From contig NZ_JAEMNW010000004.1 of the NCBI RefSeq assembly GCF_016481275.1, positions 62,001-126,000 of the forward strand: a stretch of 64,000 nucleotides of DNA, read 5' to 3'. This document shows positions 24,079 through 33,494 of the stretch, one piece after another. The DNA is from Antrihabitans auranticaus. Lineage in GTDB: Bacteria; Actinomycetota; Actinomycetes; Mycobacteriales; Mycobacteriaceae. The translations under genes and the position numbers were made by a program. The notes under the pieces are model-generated. The model worked only from the letters and a program-made list of their open reading frames with translations. It searched no databases and had not been told where the DNA came from. Position 1 is the stretch's first letter. Each line of letters starts with the position of its first letter.

Positions 24079-25659
24079 CTAGACCGGCGTCGACGGCTTC
24101 TCGATGCGGACGTCCTGTGCGTCGGCCGGGGCGGCGTGCTGCGTGAGCGTCCGACCGAGGAAGAAGTCCGGATTGCGGAAACGCATCACGACCATCAGGA
24201 CTGCGCCGAGCAGCAGGATTCCGAAGCCCATGTAGAACACGAGCCCGATACCACCGATAGCTGCACCGCTGGCGTTCTCCGGGTCCATGCTCTCGTGGAC
24301 CGAGATCACGAAGACGGTTGCCAGCATGAGACCGCCGAGCAGCGGGAAGAGGCCCTTGAACACGAAGTTGCGGACACTCGAGAACAGCTCTTTGCGGAAG
24401 TACCAGATGCAGGCGAAGGCCGTGATGCCGTAGTACCAGCAGATCATGATGCCGAGGGCAGCAATGGTGTCGAGCAGTGTGCGCTCCGACAGCAGGCTGA
24501 CGACCGTGTAGAAGATCGCCGTGATGACGCCTGCCACGACCGTGGCGTAGGACGGTGCGAGGAATCGCGGACTCACAGAGGCGAGCTTCTTCGGGAATGC
24601 ACCGTAGGCGCCCATCGCGAGCATCGTCCTCGCGGCGGGAAGGAACGTGGTCTGCAGACTCGCCACTGCCGATGCGAAAACGGCGAGCAACAGAACCGGA
24701 CCCCACCAGCTGCCGAGCACCGGATCGGCAAGTGCACCGAAGACGTTCGACGAGTTGTCCTCGTTGCCGAGTCCCAGGCCCTCCTCGCCGATGCCCGAAT
24801 ACATCATCACCGCAACGGCAACGAGGAGGTAGGTGGCCAGGATCGAGACGACGCAGAGCAGACCTGCGCGGCCCGGAACCCGCGTCGGGTCCTTGCATTC
24901 CTCACCGAGGGTCAGACAGGTGTCCCAGCCCCAGAACGCAAAGATCGATCCGGTGACGCCGATTGCGAACGCGCTGATCGCCAGTCCTGTGAACGGGTTG
25001 AACCAGTCGCTGTCGAAACCGATGTCGGCCGGCGCATCGCCGGAAGCGACCTTGGTCAGCGCAACGATCGCAAAGCCGATGAGCACGACCATCTGGAACG
25101 CGACGAGGACGTACTGAACCTTTTCGCTGGTCGTGATGCCGCGCATGGAGATCCATGTTGCAATACCGATGAACGCCAACGTCGAGACGATATTGATGAC
25201 GTCGTTGGTCGCCCAGTCTGCGATATCGGGGTTATCGAAAATCTCCGAGATGAACAGGTAGAAGAACTCGACGGCGATCGCTGCGAGGTTCGACAGCACG
25301 ATGATCGTCGCCATCACCATGCCCCAGCCGCACATCCAGCCGACATACGGACCGAATGCCTTGGTGGACCACGTGAACGACGCCCCGGCGTCAGGCGCGC
25401 GCGAGTTGAGCTCGCGGTAGGCGTAGGCGGTGAGGAACATGGGTACGAATCCGGCGATCAGGATGGCGGGCATCTTGAGCCCGACCGCCGCGACGATAAG
25501 CCCGATGCTCGCGGTGAGCGTGTAGCCCGGTGCGACCGTCGAAATACCCAGTACGGCACCGGTTATGGTGCCGATCTTGCCGGCGGCGAGCCCTTTCGAA
25601 ACCAGGCCCTCCGCTTCTTCGACCGACTTCAGTGCCTCGATCGCAGACTTATCAGTCAT
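24079..25659 (-). CDS. APC-superfamily amino acid/polyamine permease
   Basis: A 526-residue permease with about 12 membrane segments. The N-terminus (KIGTITGAVLGISTVAPGYTLTASIG) has the unwound TM1 glycine motif of APC transporters, and SRAPDAGASFTWSTKAFGPYVGWMCGW marks TM3. The C-terminal tail is hydrophilic. It is last in the minus-strand operon aldehyde dehydrogenase-amine oxidase-universal stress protein-permease and overlaps the stress-protein gene by 8 nt, so it probably imports the amine that the oxidase consumes, such as putrescine. Substrate is inferred from context only. Confidence 0.85.
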   Translation of the reverse strand: MTDKSAIEALKSVEEAEGLVSKGLAAGKIGTITGAVLGISTVAPGYTLTASIGLIVAAVGLKMPAILIAGFVPMFLTAYAYRELNSRAPDAGASFTWSTKAFGPYVGWMCGWGMVMATIIVLSNLAAIAVEFFYLFISEIFDNPDIADWATNDVINIVSTLAFIGIATWISMRGITTSEKVQYVLVAFQMVVLIGFAIVALTKVASGDAPADIGFDSDWFNPFTGLAISAFAIGVTGSIFAFWGWDTCLTLGEECKDPTRVPGRAGLLCVVSILATYLLVAVAVMMYSGIGEEGLGLGNEDNSSNVFGALADPVLGSWWGPVLLLAVFASAVASLQTTFLPAARTMLAMGAYGAFPKKLASVSPRFLAPSYATVVAGVITAIFYTVVSLLSERTLLDTIAALGIMICWYYGITAFACIWYFRKELFSSVRNFVFKGLFPLLGGLMLATVFVISVHESMDPENASGAAIGGIGLVFYMGFGILLLGAVLMVVMRFRNPDFFLGRTLTQHAAPADAQDVRIEKPSTPV

Positions 25660-26539
25660 GATCGGTCATCTCCTCTTTCGGAACCACGACCATGGGGACC
25701 TGAAGGACGCGAAGCATCTTCGCGGCGGTCGAACCAAGGAACAGTCGGCGGGGTTGGGCGAGTCGGCTGGAGCCGACCATGATCAAGTCGCCGTCATGCC
25801 AGTCCAACTTGTTGACGGCAGCCTCGACCGTCGGACCGTGGGTGATCTCCGAAGACACCGGAAAATTCTCCGGGAGAATGGATTTGGCGACTTCGAGAGT
25901 CTCGGCCGCGTGTGCCAGCGAACGTTCCCGAATGGTATCGGGCGTGTCGTCCGGACGCCGTGTCGTGTGCAGTGGATCGAGCGCGATCAGGGACACCAGA
26001 CGCAACGGGGTACCGGCGGCCTCGCTGGCGCGCACGGCCGTCCGCAACAGCACTTCGGCCCCCGGCCGGACTCCGATTGCGCAGGTGACTTCGCGGACTC
26101 GCTCGACAGCCGAGTGGCGAATTCCCCGTGGTGCCAATGCGACCGGAACCGGCGCCGAGTGCAGCAGTTCGTTCACTACGGACCCGAGTGAGTGGCTACC
26201 GATCAACCCGCCGCCGGCACCGCCGACGACGATTGCCTCGGACTCGAGTCGCAGTGCCTCGCCGATCAGGCCCTCCGCGAAGGACTCGTCGAAGACCACA
26301 TGGGTTGCAACCTCGACGTCGTCGGGCACGGTCGCGGCGGCCTCGGCCAGCCACTTGCCCGCCTGCTCGGCGAGCACATCTTCGTATCCACCGGTCGGCA
26401 CGAGTGCGGGCAGCACTCGGTCGGGCGGGAGGATCATACAAACGTCGAGTGCCGCGCCGAGAGTTCGGGCGAGCCGAACTCCGAGCGCGAGTGCGTCTGC
26501 GCCACCATCGGTGGCGAGATAGCCGACTACTAGCCTCAT
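25652..26539 (-). CDS. tandem universal stress protein (UspA family)
   Basis: About 295 residues containing two Usp domains. Each keeps the ATP-binding G-x2-G-x9-G-(S/T) pattern: VGGAGGGLIGSHSLGSVVNELL in the first and VGSSRLAQPRRLFLGSTAAKML in the second. The start at 26539 gives the conserved beginning MRLVVGYLATDGG; an ATG at 26590 would overlap the amine oxidase by 35 nt. It lies between amine oxidase and permease. A second Usp is also directly linked to a permease at 39673-40593, so this pairing is a recurrent arrangement and may reflect nucleotide-dependent control of transport. That function is inference. Confidence 0.82.
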   Translation of the reverse strand: MRLVVGYLATDGGADALALGVRLARTLGAALDVCMILPPDRVLPALVPTGGYEDVLAEQAGKWLAEAAATVPDDVEVATHVVFDESFAEGLIGEALRLESEAIVVGGAGGGLIGSHSLGSVVNELLHSAPVPVALAPRGIRHSAVERVREVTCAIGVRPGAEVLLRTAVRASEAAGTPLRLVSLIALDPLHTTRRPDDTPDTIRERSLAHAAETLEVAKSILPENFPVSSEITHGPTVEAAVNKLDWHDGDLIMVGSSRLAQPRRLFLGSTAAKMLRVLQVPMVVVPKEEMTDHD

Positions 26540-26555
26540 GTTGGGTCCGATCGGG

Positions 26556-28505
26556 TCAGTGATGGTGGTCGTGGTCGCCGGCGTCGGCATGGCACGCCTT
26601 GGGCGGGCTGGGCGCGACGTCGATGGATGGGTTGCGGTCGAAGAAGCCGACCGGTTTCAGCCAGAAGTTGACCGTGTCGACCGGCATGATCGGCCAGTCT
26701 TCGGGTCGCGTGATGTGGTGAATGCCGAAGACGTACCAGACGACGACGTCGGTGTTCTCGATCGACCTGTTGGCGGCGGTCCATTCGGGCAGGCCGTGGT
26801 CGACCTTGCTCTGGTTGACGAATTCGCCTGCGGGCCAACGTTCGTCGGGTGAGTTCGGCGTCACCCAGACGGTGTGCTCGATTGCTTTGCACCGCGCGAG
26901 GACTGGGGACTGCGGATCGAACATCGCAGGAATAGCCGCGCCGGGAACGAGCTTGTACGCAGGCGAGGTGCCGATCCCGTTCTTGGTGTTGTCGTTGACG
27001 ACCTTCCACGCCCGCTGCGTTTGCCAGTTGAAGTCCTGCTTGCCTTCTTCCTCGGTCCGCAACGGAGTGTTCTTCTGCCGCAACGAAAGTCCGTACGGAT
27101 TGTCCGGGCCCATGGGCTCGATCTCGGTTTCCGTCTGGTAGACGGTGTTGTCCGTGCCGTCGACGTCGAGGTCCATTCGCGCGACGAGGAAGTGCTGGTG
27201 ATACGGCGCGTAGGTGCGGTTGTCGACCAAAGTGCCGTGCGGGTGCGAACCGCCCTCGGGAAAGTGGCTCACAACCATGATTCCCGTTGCGCGAACCTCA
27301 CATTCGATGTTTCCATCCTGGTAGAAGCGCCAGTAGGTGAGGTATTCGTAATTCGCGACGGTGACGTGGAACGAGACCGTCAGCCGGCGCATGCGGCGAG
27401 TTTCGGCGCCCGCATGGTGGTCGACGTGCTTCCACAGGACAGCAGCGTCTTCCTCGTGAATGCAGATCGCATTCTTGATCGTGTACGGCTCGCCTTTGCT
27501 GTTGTGCAGCACGGCATCGAGGTAGCGGATCTCGCCGAGACAGTCGCAGCCCAGTTCGAGCGACGTCGTCATGAAACCTATGCCCCATTCGCCGATATCG
27601 AATGCGGTGCGGCGATAGTGGTCGTCGCAATGATCCCGGTACGGAACCATCATTTCGGCGAAGGACAGGCGGTTCGCGATCGAGCGGACGTTGCCGTTGT
27701 CGTTGTACTTCACCGCGTGCAGGGTCATGCCCTCGCGGTAGTTGAAGCCCACTCGCAGCGACCAGTTCTGCCACTCGAGCTTGTTGCCCTCGATGGTGAA
27801 CGAGGGTCCGTCCGATTGGGTGATGTCCAGCGGCTTCAGAGGTTCCCGGGTGCTCGCGTTCCGGATGCGCTCGGGAACGTGCCGCGGCACATACTCGCCC
27901 ATGATCTCGGGCTTGTCGACGCGGAACGTGTCCTCGATCTCGAGGAGTTCCATGGTGTTCACGTCGATGACGCAGTGGAAGCCGTTGACCGGACCGGCAT
28001 ACGGGTTTGCGCCGTCCGCGGCCTTGACCCACGTGTCCGACCAGCCGATTCGGCGATTCTTGTACTTCTCGGGCATCACGACGTCGCCGTAGGTCCAGGT
28101 GTCCATGAACACCATGCTCATGTCGGTGATCCCGCGTTCGGCCAGTGCCGCAATCACGTCCGGGTGATTGCGCAGGGCCTCATCGCATTCGACCCACTCG
28201 TCGACTGTGAAGTTCGCCTGTTCGCCGGGAATGTGGTCCCAGGAGACAACGGACTCCGACGTCAGCGATACCAGCGCCTTGTACGTCTTGTTCTCGGCAC
28301 GCTCGAAGCACACGACGTGTGCGCGCCGGTCCGGAGCGCTGCCGTCGGCGTCGAAGGCAGCAATCTCGGCCTTCGACGGTTCGGCGAGCTCGATCGACGC
28401 GAAACGCCAGCCGGGGCCGACGCCGTGGGCACTGCCGAGGATTGCGGCAGCCTTGGTGAATTCGTCTGCAACTAGGGGATCGAGTGGGTGGAAGGTGTCG
28501 GCCAC
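26556..28505 (-). CDS. copper-containing primary-amine oxidase (topaquinone)
   Basis: A 649-residue copper amine oxidase, oxidising R-CH2-NH2 to aldehyde, ammonia and H2O2. The topaquinone precursor Tyr lies in the N-Y-(D/E)-Y consensus as TVANYEYLTYW. The catalytic-base Asp region is RYLDAVLHNSKGEPY, and copper-ligand His residues follow at HQHFLVARMD. The chain ends in HADAGDHDHHH, an unusual His-rich tail that could help copper loading. No signal peptide is visible, so it is cytoplasmic, as in Arthrobacter oxidases. Together with the upstream aldehyde dehydrogenase it would take putrescine to GABA. Tyramine, phenylethylamine or histamine are alternatives. Confidence 0.92.
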   Translation of the reverse strand: MADTFHPLDPLVADEFTKAAAILGSAHGVGPGWRFASIELAEPSKAEIAAFDADGSAPDRRAHVVCFERAENKTYKALVSLTSESVVSWDHIPGEQANFTVDEWVECDEALRNHPDVIAALAERGITDMSMVFMDTWTYGDVVMPEKYKNRRIGWSDTWVKAADGANPYAGPVNGFHCVIDVNTMELLEIEDTFRVDKPEIMGEYVPRHVPERIRNASTREPLKPLDITQSDGPSFTIEGNKLEWQNWSLRVGFNYREGMTLHAVKYNDNGNVRSIANRLSFAEMMVPYRDHCDDHYRRTAFDIGEWGIGFMTTSLELGCDCLGEIRYLDAVLHNSKGEPYTIKNAICIHEEDAAVLWKHVDHHAGAETRRMRRLTVSFHVTVANYEYLTYWRFYQDGNIECEVRATGIMVVSHFPEGGSHPHGTLVDNRTYAPYHQHFLVARMDLDVDGTDNTVYQTETEIEPMGPDNPYGLSLRQKNTPLRTEEEGKQDFNWQTQRAWKVVNDNTKNGIGTSPAYKLVPGAAIPAMFDPQSPVLARCKAIEHTVWVTPNSPDERWPAGEFVNQSKVDHGLPEWTAANRSIENTDVVVWYVFGIHHITRPEDWPIMPVDTVNFWLKPVGFFDRNPSIDVAPSPPKACHADAGDHDHHH

Positions 28506-28560
28506 GGTTTCTTTCCTGCCAGGAGTGGATCGTCGGATAGCGAACGGTTTGCGGATCGGA

Positions 28561-29994
28561 TCAGTCGTGCGAGCTCATGACATGTTTGATACGGGTGTAG
28601 TCCTCGACACCGTAGGCCGATAGGTCCTTCCCGTATCCGGAATACTTGAATCCGCCGTGCGGCATTTCTGCGACGAGCGGTATGTGGCAGTTGATCCACA
28701 CTGCGCCGAAATCGAGTGCGCGGCTGAGTCGCTCGACAGTGCTGTGGTCCTTGGTCCAGACGCTGGACGCCAGGGCGAATCGAACGTCGTTGGCGTATTC
28801 GACGGCTTGGGCTTCGTCGGTGAACGGCTGGACCGTGAGGATCGGTCCGAACGTCTCTTCCGGGACGATGTCGTCGTGCTGCTCGACGCCGGTGATCACC
28901 GTCGGTTCGAAGAAGAAACCCTTGTCGCCCACACGGTTTCCGCCGGTGACTATCGTCGCGTGCGCGGGCAGATCGGCGACTTTCTTCGCGACCGTCGTGA
29001 AGTGGTTGACGTTGTTCAGCGGGCCGTAGAACGTGTCGGGATCGTCGGGCAGTCCTGGCTTGATTGTTGCGGCTTTCTTGACGAGGGCCTCGACCAGGTC
29101 GTCGTGGATCGACTCGTGGACGAGTACGCGCGTCGCGGCGGTGCAGTCCTGACCCGCGTTGAAGAACGCAGCTTCGGCGATGCCGCTGGCGGTCTTCTCG
29201 ATATCGACGCCCTCGAAGACCACTGCCGGTGCCTTACCGCCCAGTTCGAGGTGGGCCCGCTTGAGTTGCTGGGCCGCCGAGACTGCCACCGCGATACCCG
29301 CACGCACTGAACCCGTGATCGACACCAGGCCCAACGTGGGGTGTCCGACCAGGGCTGCGCCCGTTTCGCCGTTACCGAGAACGACGTTGAACACGCCGTC
29401 GGGCAAGATGCCCTTGGTCAGGCGGGCGAGAACGAGGGTGCTCTCGGGAGTCGTGTCGCTGGGCTTGAGCACGATCGTGTTGCCGGCAGCGAGAGCGGGG
29501 CCGATCTTCCAGATCGCCATCATGAACGGGTAGTTCCATGGGGTCACCTGCCCCACAACGCCGATCGGTTCCCGGCGGACATAGGAGGTGAAGCCCTCCA
29601 TGTACTCGCCGGCCGACTTGCCCTCCATAATGCGGGCGGCGCCGGCGAAGAAGCGGAGCTGATCTGCGCTGACGGAGATCTCTTCGGCCGCGATGATCGC
29701 CTTCGGCTGGCCGGTATTGCGGCACTGCGCTTCGACGAGTTCGTCGATGTTCGCTTCGATCGCGTCAGCCAGCTTCAGCAGCGCGGACTGCCGCGCGCTG
29801 GGAGTGGTCTTTCCCCAGGTCCGGAACGCGCGCTCGGCGGCCGCAACCGCGGCGTTCACATCTGCTTCGTTGGAGATCGGTGCTCGACCGACAACCGATT
29901 CGTCGACGGGATTGATCAGCTCGAGAGTCTCGGTCGCGGACGAGGCTACGAACTTCCCGTCTATGTAGTTCTCGAGCAAGGAGGGTGCAGGCAC
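28561..29994 (-). CDS. aldehyde dehydrogenase, probable gamma-aminobutyraldehyde dehydrogenase
   Basis: About 477 residues of the PatD/betaine-aldehyde dehydrogenase type. Motifs: TPWNYPFMMAIWKIGPAL, ITGSVRAG, LELGGKAP (catalytic Glu) and NAGQDCTAATR (catalytic Cys), and the C-terminal MPHGGFKYSGYGKD. A GTG start at 29994 gives the family N-terminus LLENYIDGKFV; an earlier GTG at 30051 has no ribosome site. First gene of the amine-oxidase operon, it should convert 4-aminobutanal to GABA, using NAD. It is divergent from a PucR regulator with a TTTGTCCAAC box between. Confidence 0.88.
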   Translation of the reverse strand: MPAPSLLENYIDGKFVASSATETLELINPVDESVVGRAPISNEADVNAAVAAAERAFRTWGKTTPSARQSALLKLADAIEANIDELVEAQCRNTGQPKAIIAAEEISVSADQLRFFAGAARIMEGKSAGEYMEGFTSYVRREPIGVVGQVTPWNYPFMMAIWKIGPALAAGNTIVLKPSDTTPESTLVLARLTKGILPDGVFNVVLGNGETGAALVGHPTLGLVSITGSVRAGIAVAVSAAQQLKRAHLELGGKAPAVVFEGVDIEKTASGIAEAAFFNAGQDCTAATRVLVHESIHDDLVEALVKKAATIKPGLPDDPDTFYGPLNNVNHFTTVAKKVADLPAHATIVTGGNRVGDKGFFFEPTVITGVEQHDDIVPEETFGPILTVQPFTDEAQAVEYANDVRFALASSVWTKDHSTVERLSRALDFGAVWINCHIPLVAEMPHGGFKYSGYGKDLSAYGVEDYTRIKHVMSSHD

Positions 29995-30071
29995 GGTCAA
30001 CCGTCTTTTCGTTGTCTGGAATCTTTCTAGAGTTAGTGTGCGCTGCACCACAGAATCGAGACCCCTGACAA

Positions 30072-30081
30072 GTTGGACAAA
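30072..30081. promoter_or_regulatory. inverted copy of the TTTGTCCAAC box in the ALDH/PucR intergenic region
   Basis: GTTGGACAAA, the reverse complement of the boxes at 6374-6383 and 6406-6415. Directly beside it are two TCTTCAAC direct repeats (near 30082-30108). This is a plausible site for the PucR encoded from 30120. Confidence 0.45.
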
Positions 30082-30119
30082 TCTTCAACCAGTCTTCAAC
30101 ATCTTGTACACTCCAAGCG

Positions 30120-31646
30120 GTGAGCGTCCCTGTTAACTGGGTGTTGGCGCAGACCGACTTGGGCCTGCAACTTCGCGGTGGAAAATCCGGAACCAACAGG
30201 GAGATCACGCTCGCGCTCGCGACCGAACTGCCCGAGCCCTTCCGCTGGCTGTCGGGCGGCGAACTCGTTCTCACCACCGGTATCCGATTGCCGACGGATA
30301 CGGCCGAGCGTGTCGCTTACTTGCGCGGGCTGGCCGAGTGCAACGTTGCCGCACTGGGTTTCGGCACTGGGCTGACCCATCCGCAGATCCCGGCCGACCT
30401 CGTCTCGGGTGCCGACGACATCGGTCTGCCGCTCTTCGAGGTCCCGCTGCGAACGCCGTTCGCCGCGGTCGTGAAGCGAGTTACCGCCCGCTTGGCAGAA
30501 CTCGAGTACGACGCGGTCCTTCGCGCATCGCGAGCGCAACCGAGAATGACGCGAGCCGTCGTATACGGCGGTGCGCGCGCGATCGTTCGCGAACTGGCCA
30601 GGTCGTTGACGTCGAAAGTGCTCGTGCTGAATCCGGCGGGCAAGGTCGTCGAGTGCCACCCTGAGGCGTTGGACGCGCCGCTGCTCGAAGCAGTGCGAGA
30701 GGCGGTTGCCGACGGTGCGTCGGCGCTGTCGTCGAGCGTCTCGATGGACCGGTCGGGTGCGGCGCTGACCTTTCAGCGCATCAGCGTGGGCAGCGCGGTC
30801 CATGGCGATCTCGTCGTCATCAGCAAAGCACCGCTGAGCCCGATCGACCAGATACTGCTCGGCCACGCGACGTCGCTTCTCGCTCTGGATTTCGAGAAGC
30901 CCGCCCGCCTCGAGGCTGCGCAGAACGAGTTGAACAGTCATGCTCTCGGCTTGCTGATGAGCGCCGACGTCGACCTCGGGCCGGCATGGACCCAACTTTC
31001 GCAGGCCGCCGACAATAGCGGCCGGATCCGCGTGCTCGTGATTACGTGCGAATCCGCGACGGCCGCGAAGGAGGCACAGAATGTGGTTGCCGCTGCGGTC
31101 GGCCAGTTGGGCCGGTCGCTGTTCATGCGGACGCAGGACCGGCAACTCACCGTTGTGCTGCCCGGCACCGAGGGGCCTGACTTCGCGCGCCGGATCGCCA
31201 CCGGCATCAGCAGCCCGATCCGCAAGCTCATTCGGGTCGGGTTGAGTGGCGCCCAGCAGGTCGACCAGCTTTTGCAAGCTGTCGACCACGCGAAGCTGGC
31301 GTCGTCGGCCGCAGAACGTGGTGGGCTGCCGCTCGAGTTCGCCGCGCTGACCGGACGCGCACTGCTGTCGTTCGATGCGAGCCGCGAAATTCTCAATGCC
31401 GTTGCTGACACCATGCTTACGCCGGTGATGGACTACGACCGCGCCCACGGAACCGAACTCGTCGAATCGCTGCGCGCTTTTCTCGAGGCGAACGGGCATT
31501 GGGAATCCGCCGCGGCGGCAACCGGCGTGCACCGGCACACGCTTCGGAAGCGAATTACGTTGGCGGAGTCGCTACTTGGCTGTAATCTCGATATTGCCCG
31601 CGTGCGCGCGGAGTTGTTGCTTGCGATCATTGCGCGCCAGCCCTGA
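30120..31646 (+). CDS. PucR-family transcriptional regulator (GABA/amine type)
   Basis: A 508-residue regulator with the N-terminal PucR domain (LQLRGGKSGTNREITLALATELPEPFRWLSGGELVLTTG), a central region, and the C-terminal HTH (FLEANGHWESAAAATGVHRHTLRKRITLAESLLG). The GTG start at 30120 has only modest upstream purines but gives the family N-terminus. It is divergent from the aldehyde dehydrogenase/amine oxidase operon. In Corynebacterium glutamicum, GABA uptake and catabolism genes are activated by the PucR-type protein GabR; the shared TTTGTCCAAC box at gabT suggests a comparable role here. That link is inference. Confidence 0.85.
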   Translation: MSVPVNWVLAQTDLGLQLRGGKSGTNREITLALATELPEPFRWLSGGELVLTTGIRLPTDTAERVAYLRGLAECNVAALGFGTGLTHPQIPADLVSGADDIGLPLFEVPLRTPFAAVVKRVTARLAELEYDAVLRASRAQPRMTRAVVYGGARAIVRELARSLTSKVLVLNPAGKVVECHPEALDAPLLEAVREAVADGASALSSSVSMDRSGAALTFQRISVGSAVHGDLVVISKAPLSPIDQILLGHATSLLALDFEKPARLEAAQNELNSHALGLLMSADVDLGPAWTQLSQAADNSGRIRVLVITCESATAAKEAQNVVAAAVGQLGRSLFMRTQDRQLTVVLPGTEGPDFARRIATGISSPIRKLIRVGLSGAQQVDQLLQAVDHAKLASSAAERGGLPLEFAALTGRALLSFDASREILNAVADTMLTPVMDYDRAHGTELVESLRAFLEANGHWESAAAATGVHRHTLRKRITLAESLLGCNLDIARVRAELLLAIIARQP

Positions 31647-31757
31647 TGTTCCGATCAGGGCACAACGGCCCGGTCGGGTCCGCAAAGTAGGTACGATCGA
31701 AGTTTCGCGCAGCTGAGTTCGGCTGTGTTTCGGATCGACTGTCTCGTTGGAGGTCAG

Positions 31758-32357
31758 GTGGCTGTGTCGGCGCATATGGGCGAGTCGGAGCCCGCTGCTG
31801 CCGTCGGTCTCCGGATCCGTGCGGTGCGTAAAGCGCAGCGGATGACGATCGAATCCCTCGCTGAGGCAAGCGGTCTCACGAAGAGCTTTCTCTCGAAAGT
31901 GGAACGCGGACGTTCGACGGCGTCTGTGGCCGCACTGCTGCGGGTCAGTGAAGCGCTCGGCATTCCGCTGTCGAATCTGTTCGAGACGACGGCGACGCGC
32001 AGCGTGATTCGCGCGGGGGAGTACCCGGCAATCTCGTTCGGCGGCCACGCTATTTCGGAGTATCTGCTGACTCCGCAATCCGAGCGGCGGATTCAGGTGC
32101 TGCTCTCCAAGATTGCACCGGGCGGCGGCAGCGGTTCGGAACCGTATCCGCTGCCTGGCGAAGTCGAGTTCGTTTTCGTCGTCGACGGTCTGCTGGAGGT
32201 GCACTTCGCGGACGGCATCGTGTCGCTCGAATCAGGTGACGCACTTACATTCGATCCGGCGTCGCCGCGCGCGTTCCTCGTGCCTCACTCCGCACCGAAA
32301 ACCACTGTCCTCTGGATGATCTGCCCCGCACTTCCGCACACAGCCGCCAAGCGATAG
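31758..32357 (+). CDS. XRE-family regulator with C-terminal cupin sensor domain
   Basis: About 199 residues: an N-terminal Cro/CI HTH (about 20-75, LRIRAVRKAQRMTIESLAEASGLTKSFLSKVERGRSTASVAALLRVSEALG) and a cupin (YPLPGEVEFVFVVDGLLEVHFADGIVSLESGDALTFDP). The GTG at 31758 or 31764 follows TTGGAGG; I prefer the first. Such proteins (PuuR/SutR-like) often govern amine or amino-acid catabolism. It follows the PucR gene on the same strand and is convergent with an amidohydrolase. The target genes are unknown. Confidence 0.85.
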   Translation: MAVSAHMGESEPAAAVGLRIRAVRKAQRMTIESLAEASGLTKSFLSKVERGRSTASVAALLRVSEALGIPLSNLFETTATRSVIRAGEYPAISFGGHAISEYLLTPQSERRIQVLLSKIAPGGGSGSEPYPLPGEVEFVFVVDGLLEVHFADGIVSLESGDALTFDPASPRAFLVPHSAPKTTVLWMICPALPHTAAKR

Positions 32358-32366
32358 GTCACCTTT

Positions 32367-33428
32367 TCAGACGGAAATTGCGTATACGCGTGCCGCATTG
32401 TCGCGGAACATCTTTCGCGGATCGAGCTGGTCCGCCAAAAGGTTCTGGAGTACCGCGACACTGTCGGACAGTCGTAAGGTCGGCTTGTCCATCGGGAAGT
32501 TCGACGCCCACAGCGTGCGGTCCGGGCCGAAGAGTTCCTGTGTGTAGGTCACGAGCGGGCCGAATGCGTCGGTGAGCTCGGATCTTGACTGCGCCGGACC
32601 ACCGCCGAGGATCGGCATGCCCAAACCCGAGTGCTTGGCGACCACGTTCGGCAATTCGGCTAACGCGCCGATCTCGTCACGCCACTGTTTCAAGATGTCC
32701 GCACGGTCAGCGGCGGTATGGCCCGTCTGCTTTCCGCGGGGTCCGAACAGGCCGACCGGAGTGGCGTAGTGATCGAGAACGAACGTCGTCTCGGGGTACT
32801 CCCTGGCGAGGATGACGGCATCGGGTAGTTGATGCGAATACAGCCAGAGTTCGAAGCTGAGGCGACGCTCGGCGAGCGCGGCGAACCCGGTCAGGAATGC
32901 CTTGCTCGTGAGCAGATGGCCGTCTGCTGCCCAGCTCTTCACGCCCGGATCGGGATGGTGGGACGCGGTGCAACGCACGCCCCGAACCAAGTTGCTCGCC
33001 GCGAGGTGCGCGTCCAGCACCGGACCGATGTCCGGCTCCGTCGGGTCCGCGTGCACGACAATCGCTCCCAGTTTCGGCGTATTCCCACCGAAGGGTAGAG
33101 CTGCGACCCACCGTGTTTCGTCCACACTCGCGGCGTGATTCTTGCCGTGCCAACCGGCTTCGATATGAACGATCGCCGACACCTGCAGAGGCTTTGCGTC
33201 ATTCGTGTAGTCGTCAGGTAGGTATGGCTTGATGGCGATATCGGGGTTACCGATGAATTCCCGGTCGCTCGCCGGAACCGCCTTCAGAAGAGCCCACTTC
33301 AGGAACGGAACGACACGCAAAATTTGTGCGGGGCGTGTTGCGGTACGCGGTGACGTGAACGGATCCCATTGGTGAATATGGGGATCGATCACCGGGAAGT
33401 CGGGCAGCGCTCGTTCGGGGTCCGTCAT
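32367..33428 (-). CDS. metal-dependent amidohydrolase (TIM-barrel, amidohydrolase_2)
   Basis: A 353-residue amidohydrolase-2 family hydrolase. The N-terminal metal-binding HxH is VIDPHIHQWDP; further elements are IVHIEAGWHG, GVRCTASHHPDP, FVLDHYATP and the C-terminal FGPDRTLWASNFPMDKP, a typical metal/acid region. This family includes lactonases and decarboxylases on cyclic or carboxylated substrates. It lies between the XRE-cupin regulator and the ureohydrolase, 66 nt from the latter and convergent with the former. It may act on a lactam or lactone side product, but no substrate can be assigned from sequence. Confidence 0.8.
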   Translation of the reverse strand: MTDPERALPDFPVIDPHIHQWDPFTSPRTATRPAQILRVVPFLKWALLKAVPASDREFIGNPDIAIKPYLPDDYTNDAKPLQVSAIVHIEAGWHGKNHAASVDETRWVAALPFGGNTPKLGAIVVHADPTEPDIGPVLDAHLAASNLVRGVRCTASHHPDPGVKSWAADGHLLTSKAFLTGFAALAERRLSFELWLYSHQLPDAVILAREYPETTFVLDHYATPVGLFGPRGKQTGHTAADRADILKQWRDEIGALAELPNVVAKHSGLGMPILGGGPAQSRSELTDAFGPLVTYTQELFGPDRTLWASNFPMDKPTLRLSDSVAVLQNLLADQLDPRKMFRDNAARVYAISV

Positions 33429-33494
33429 GGCTTTTCAGCGTAGTGGCAGTGTCACTCGGATCTCGACTCGATGGTCGCTGTGCGAGCTCCTCGA

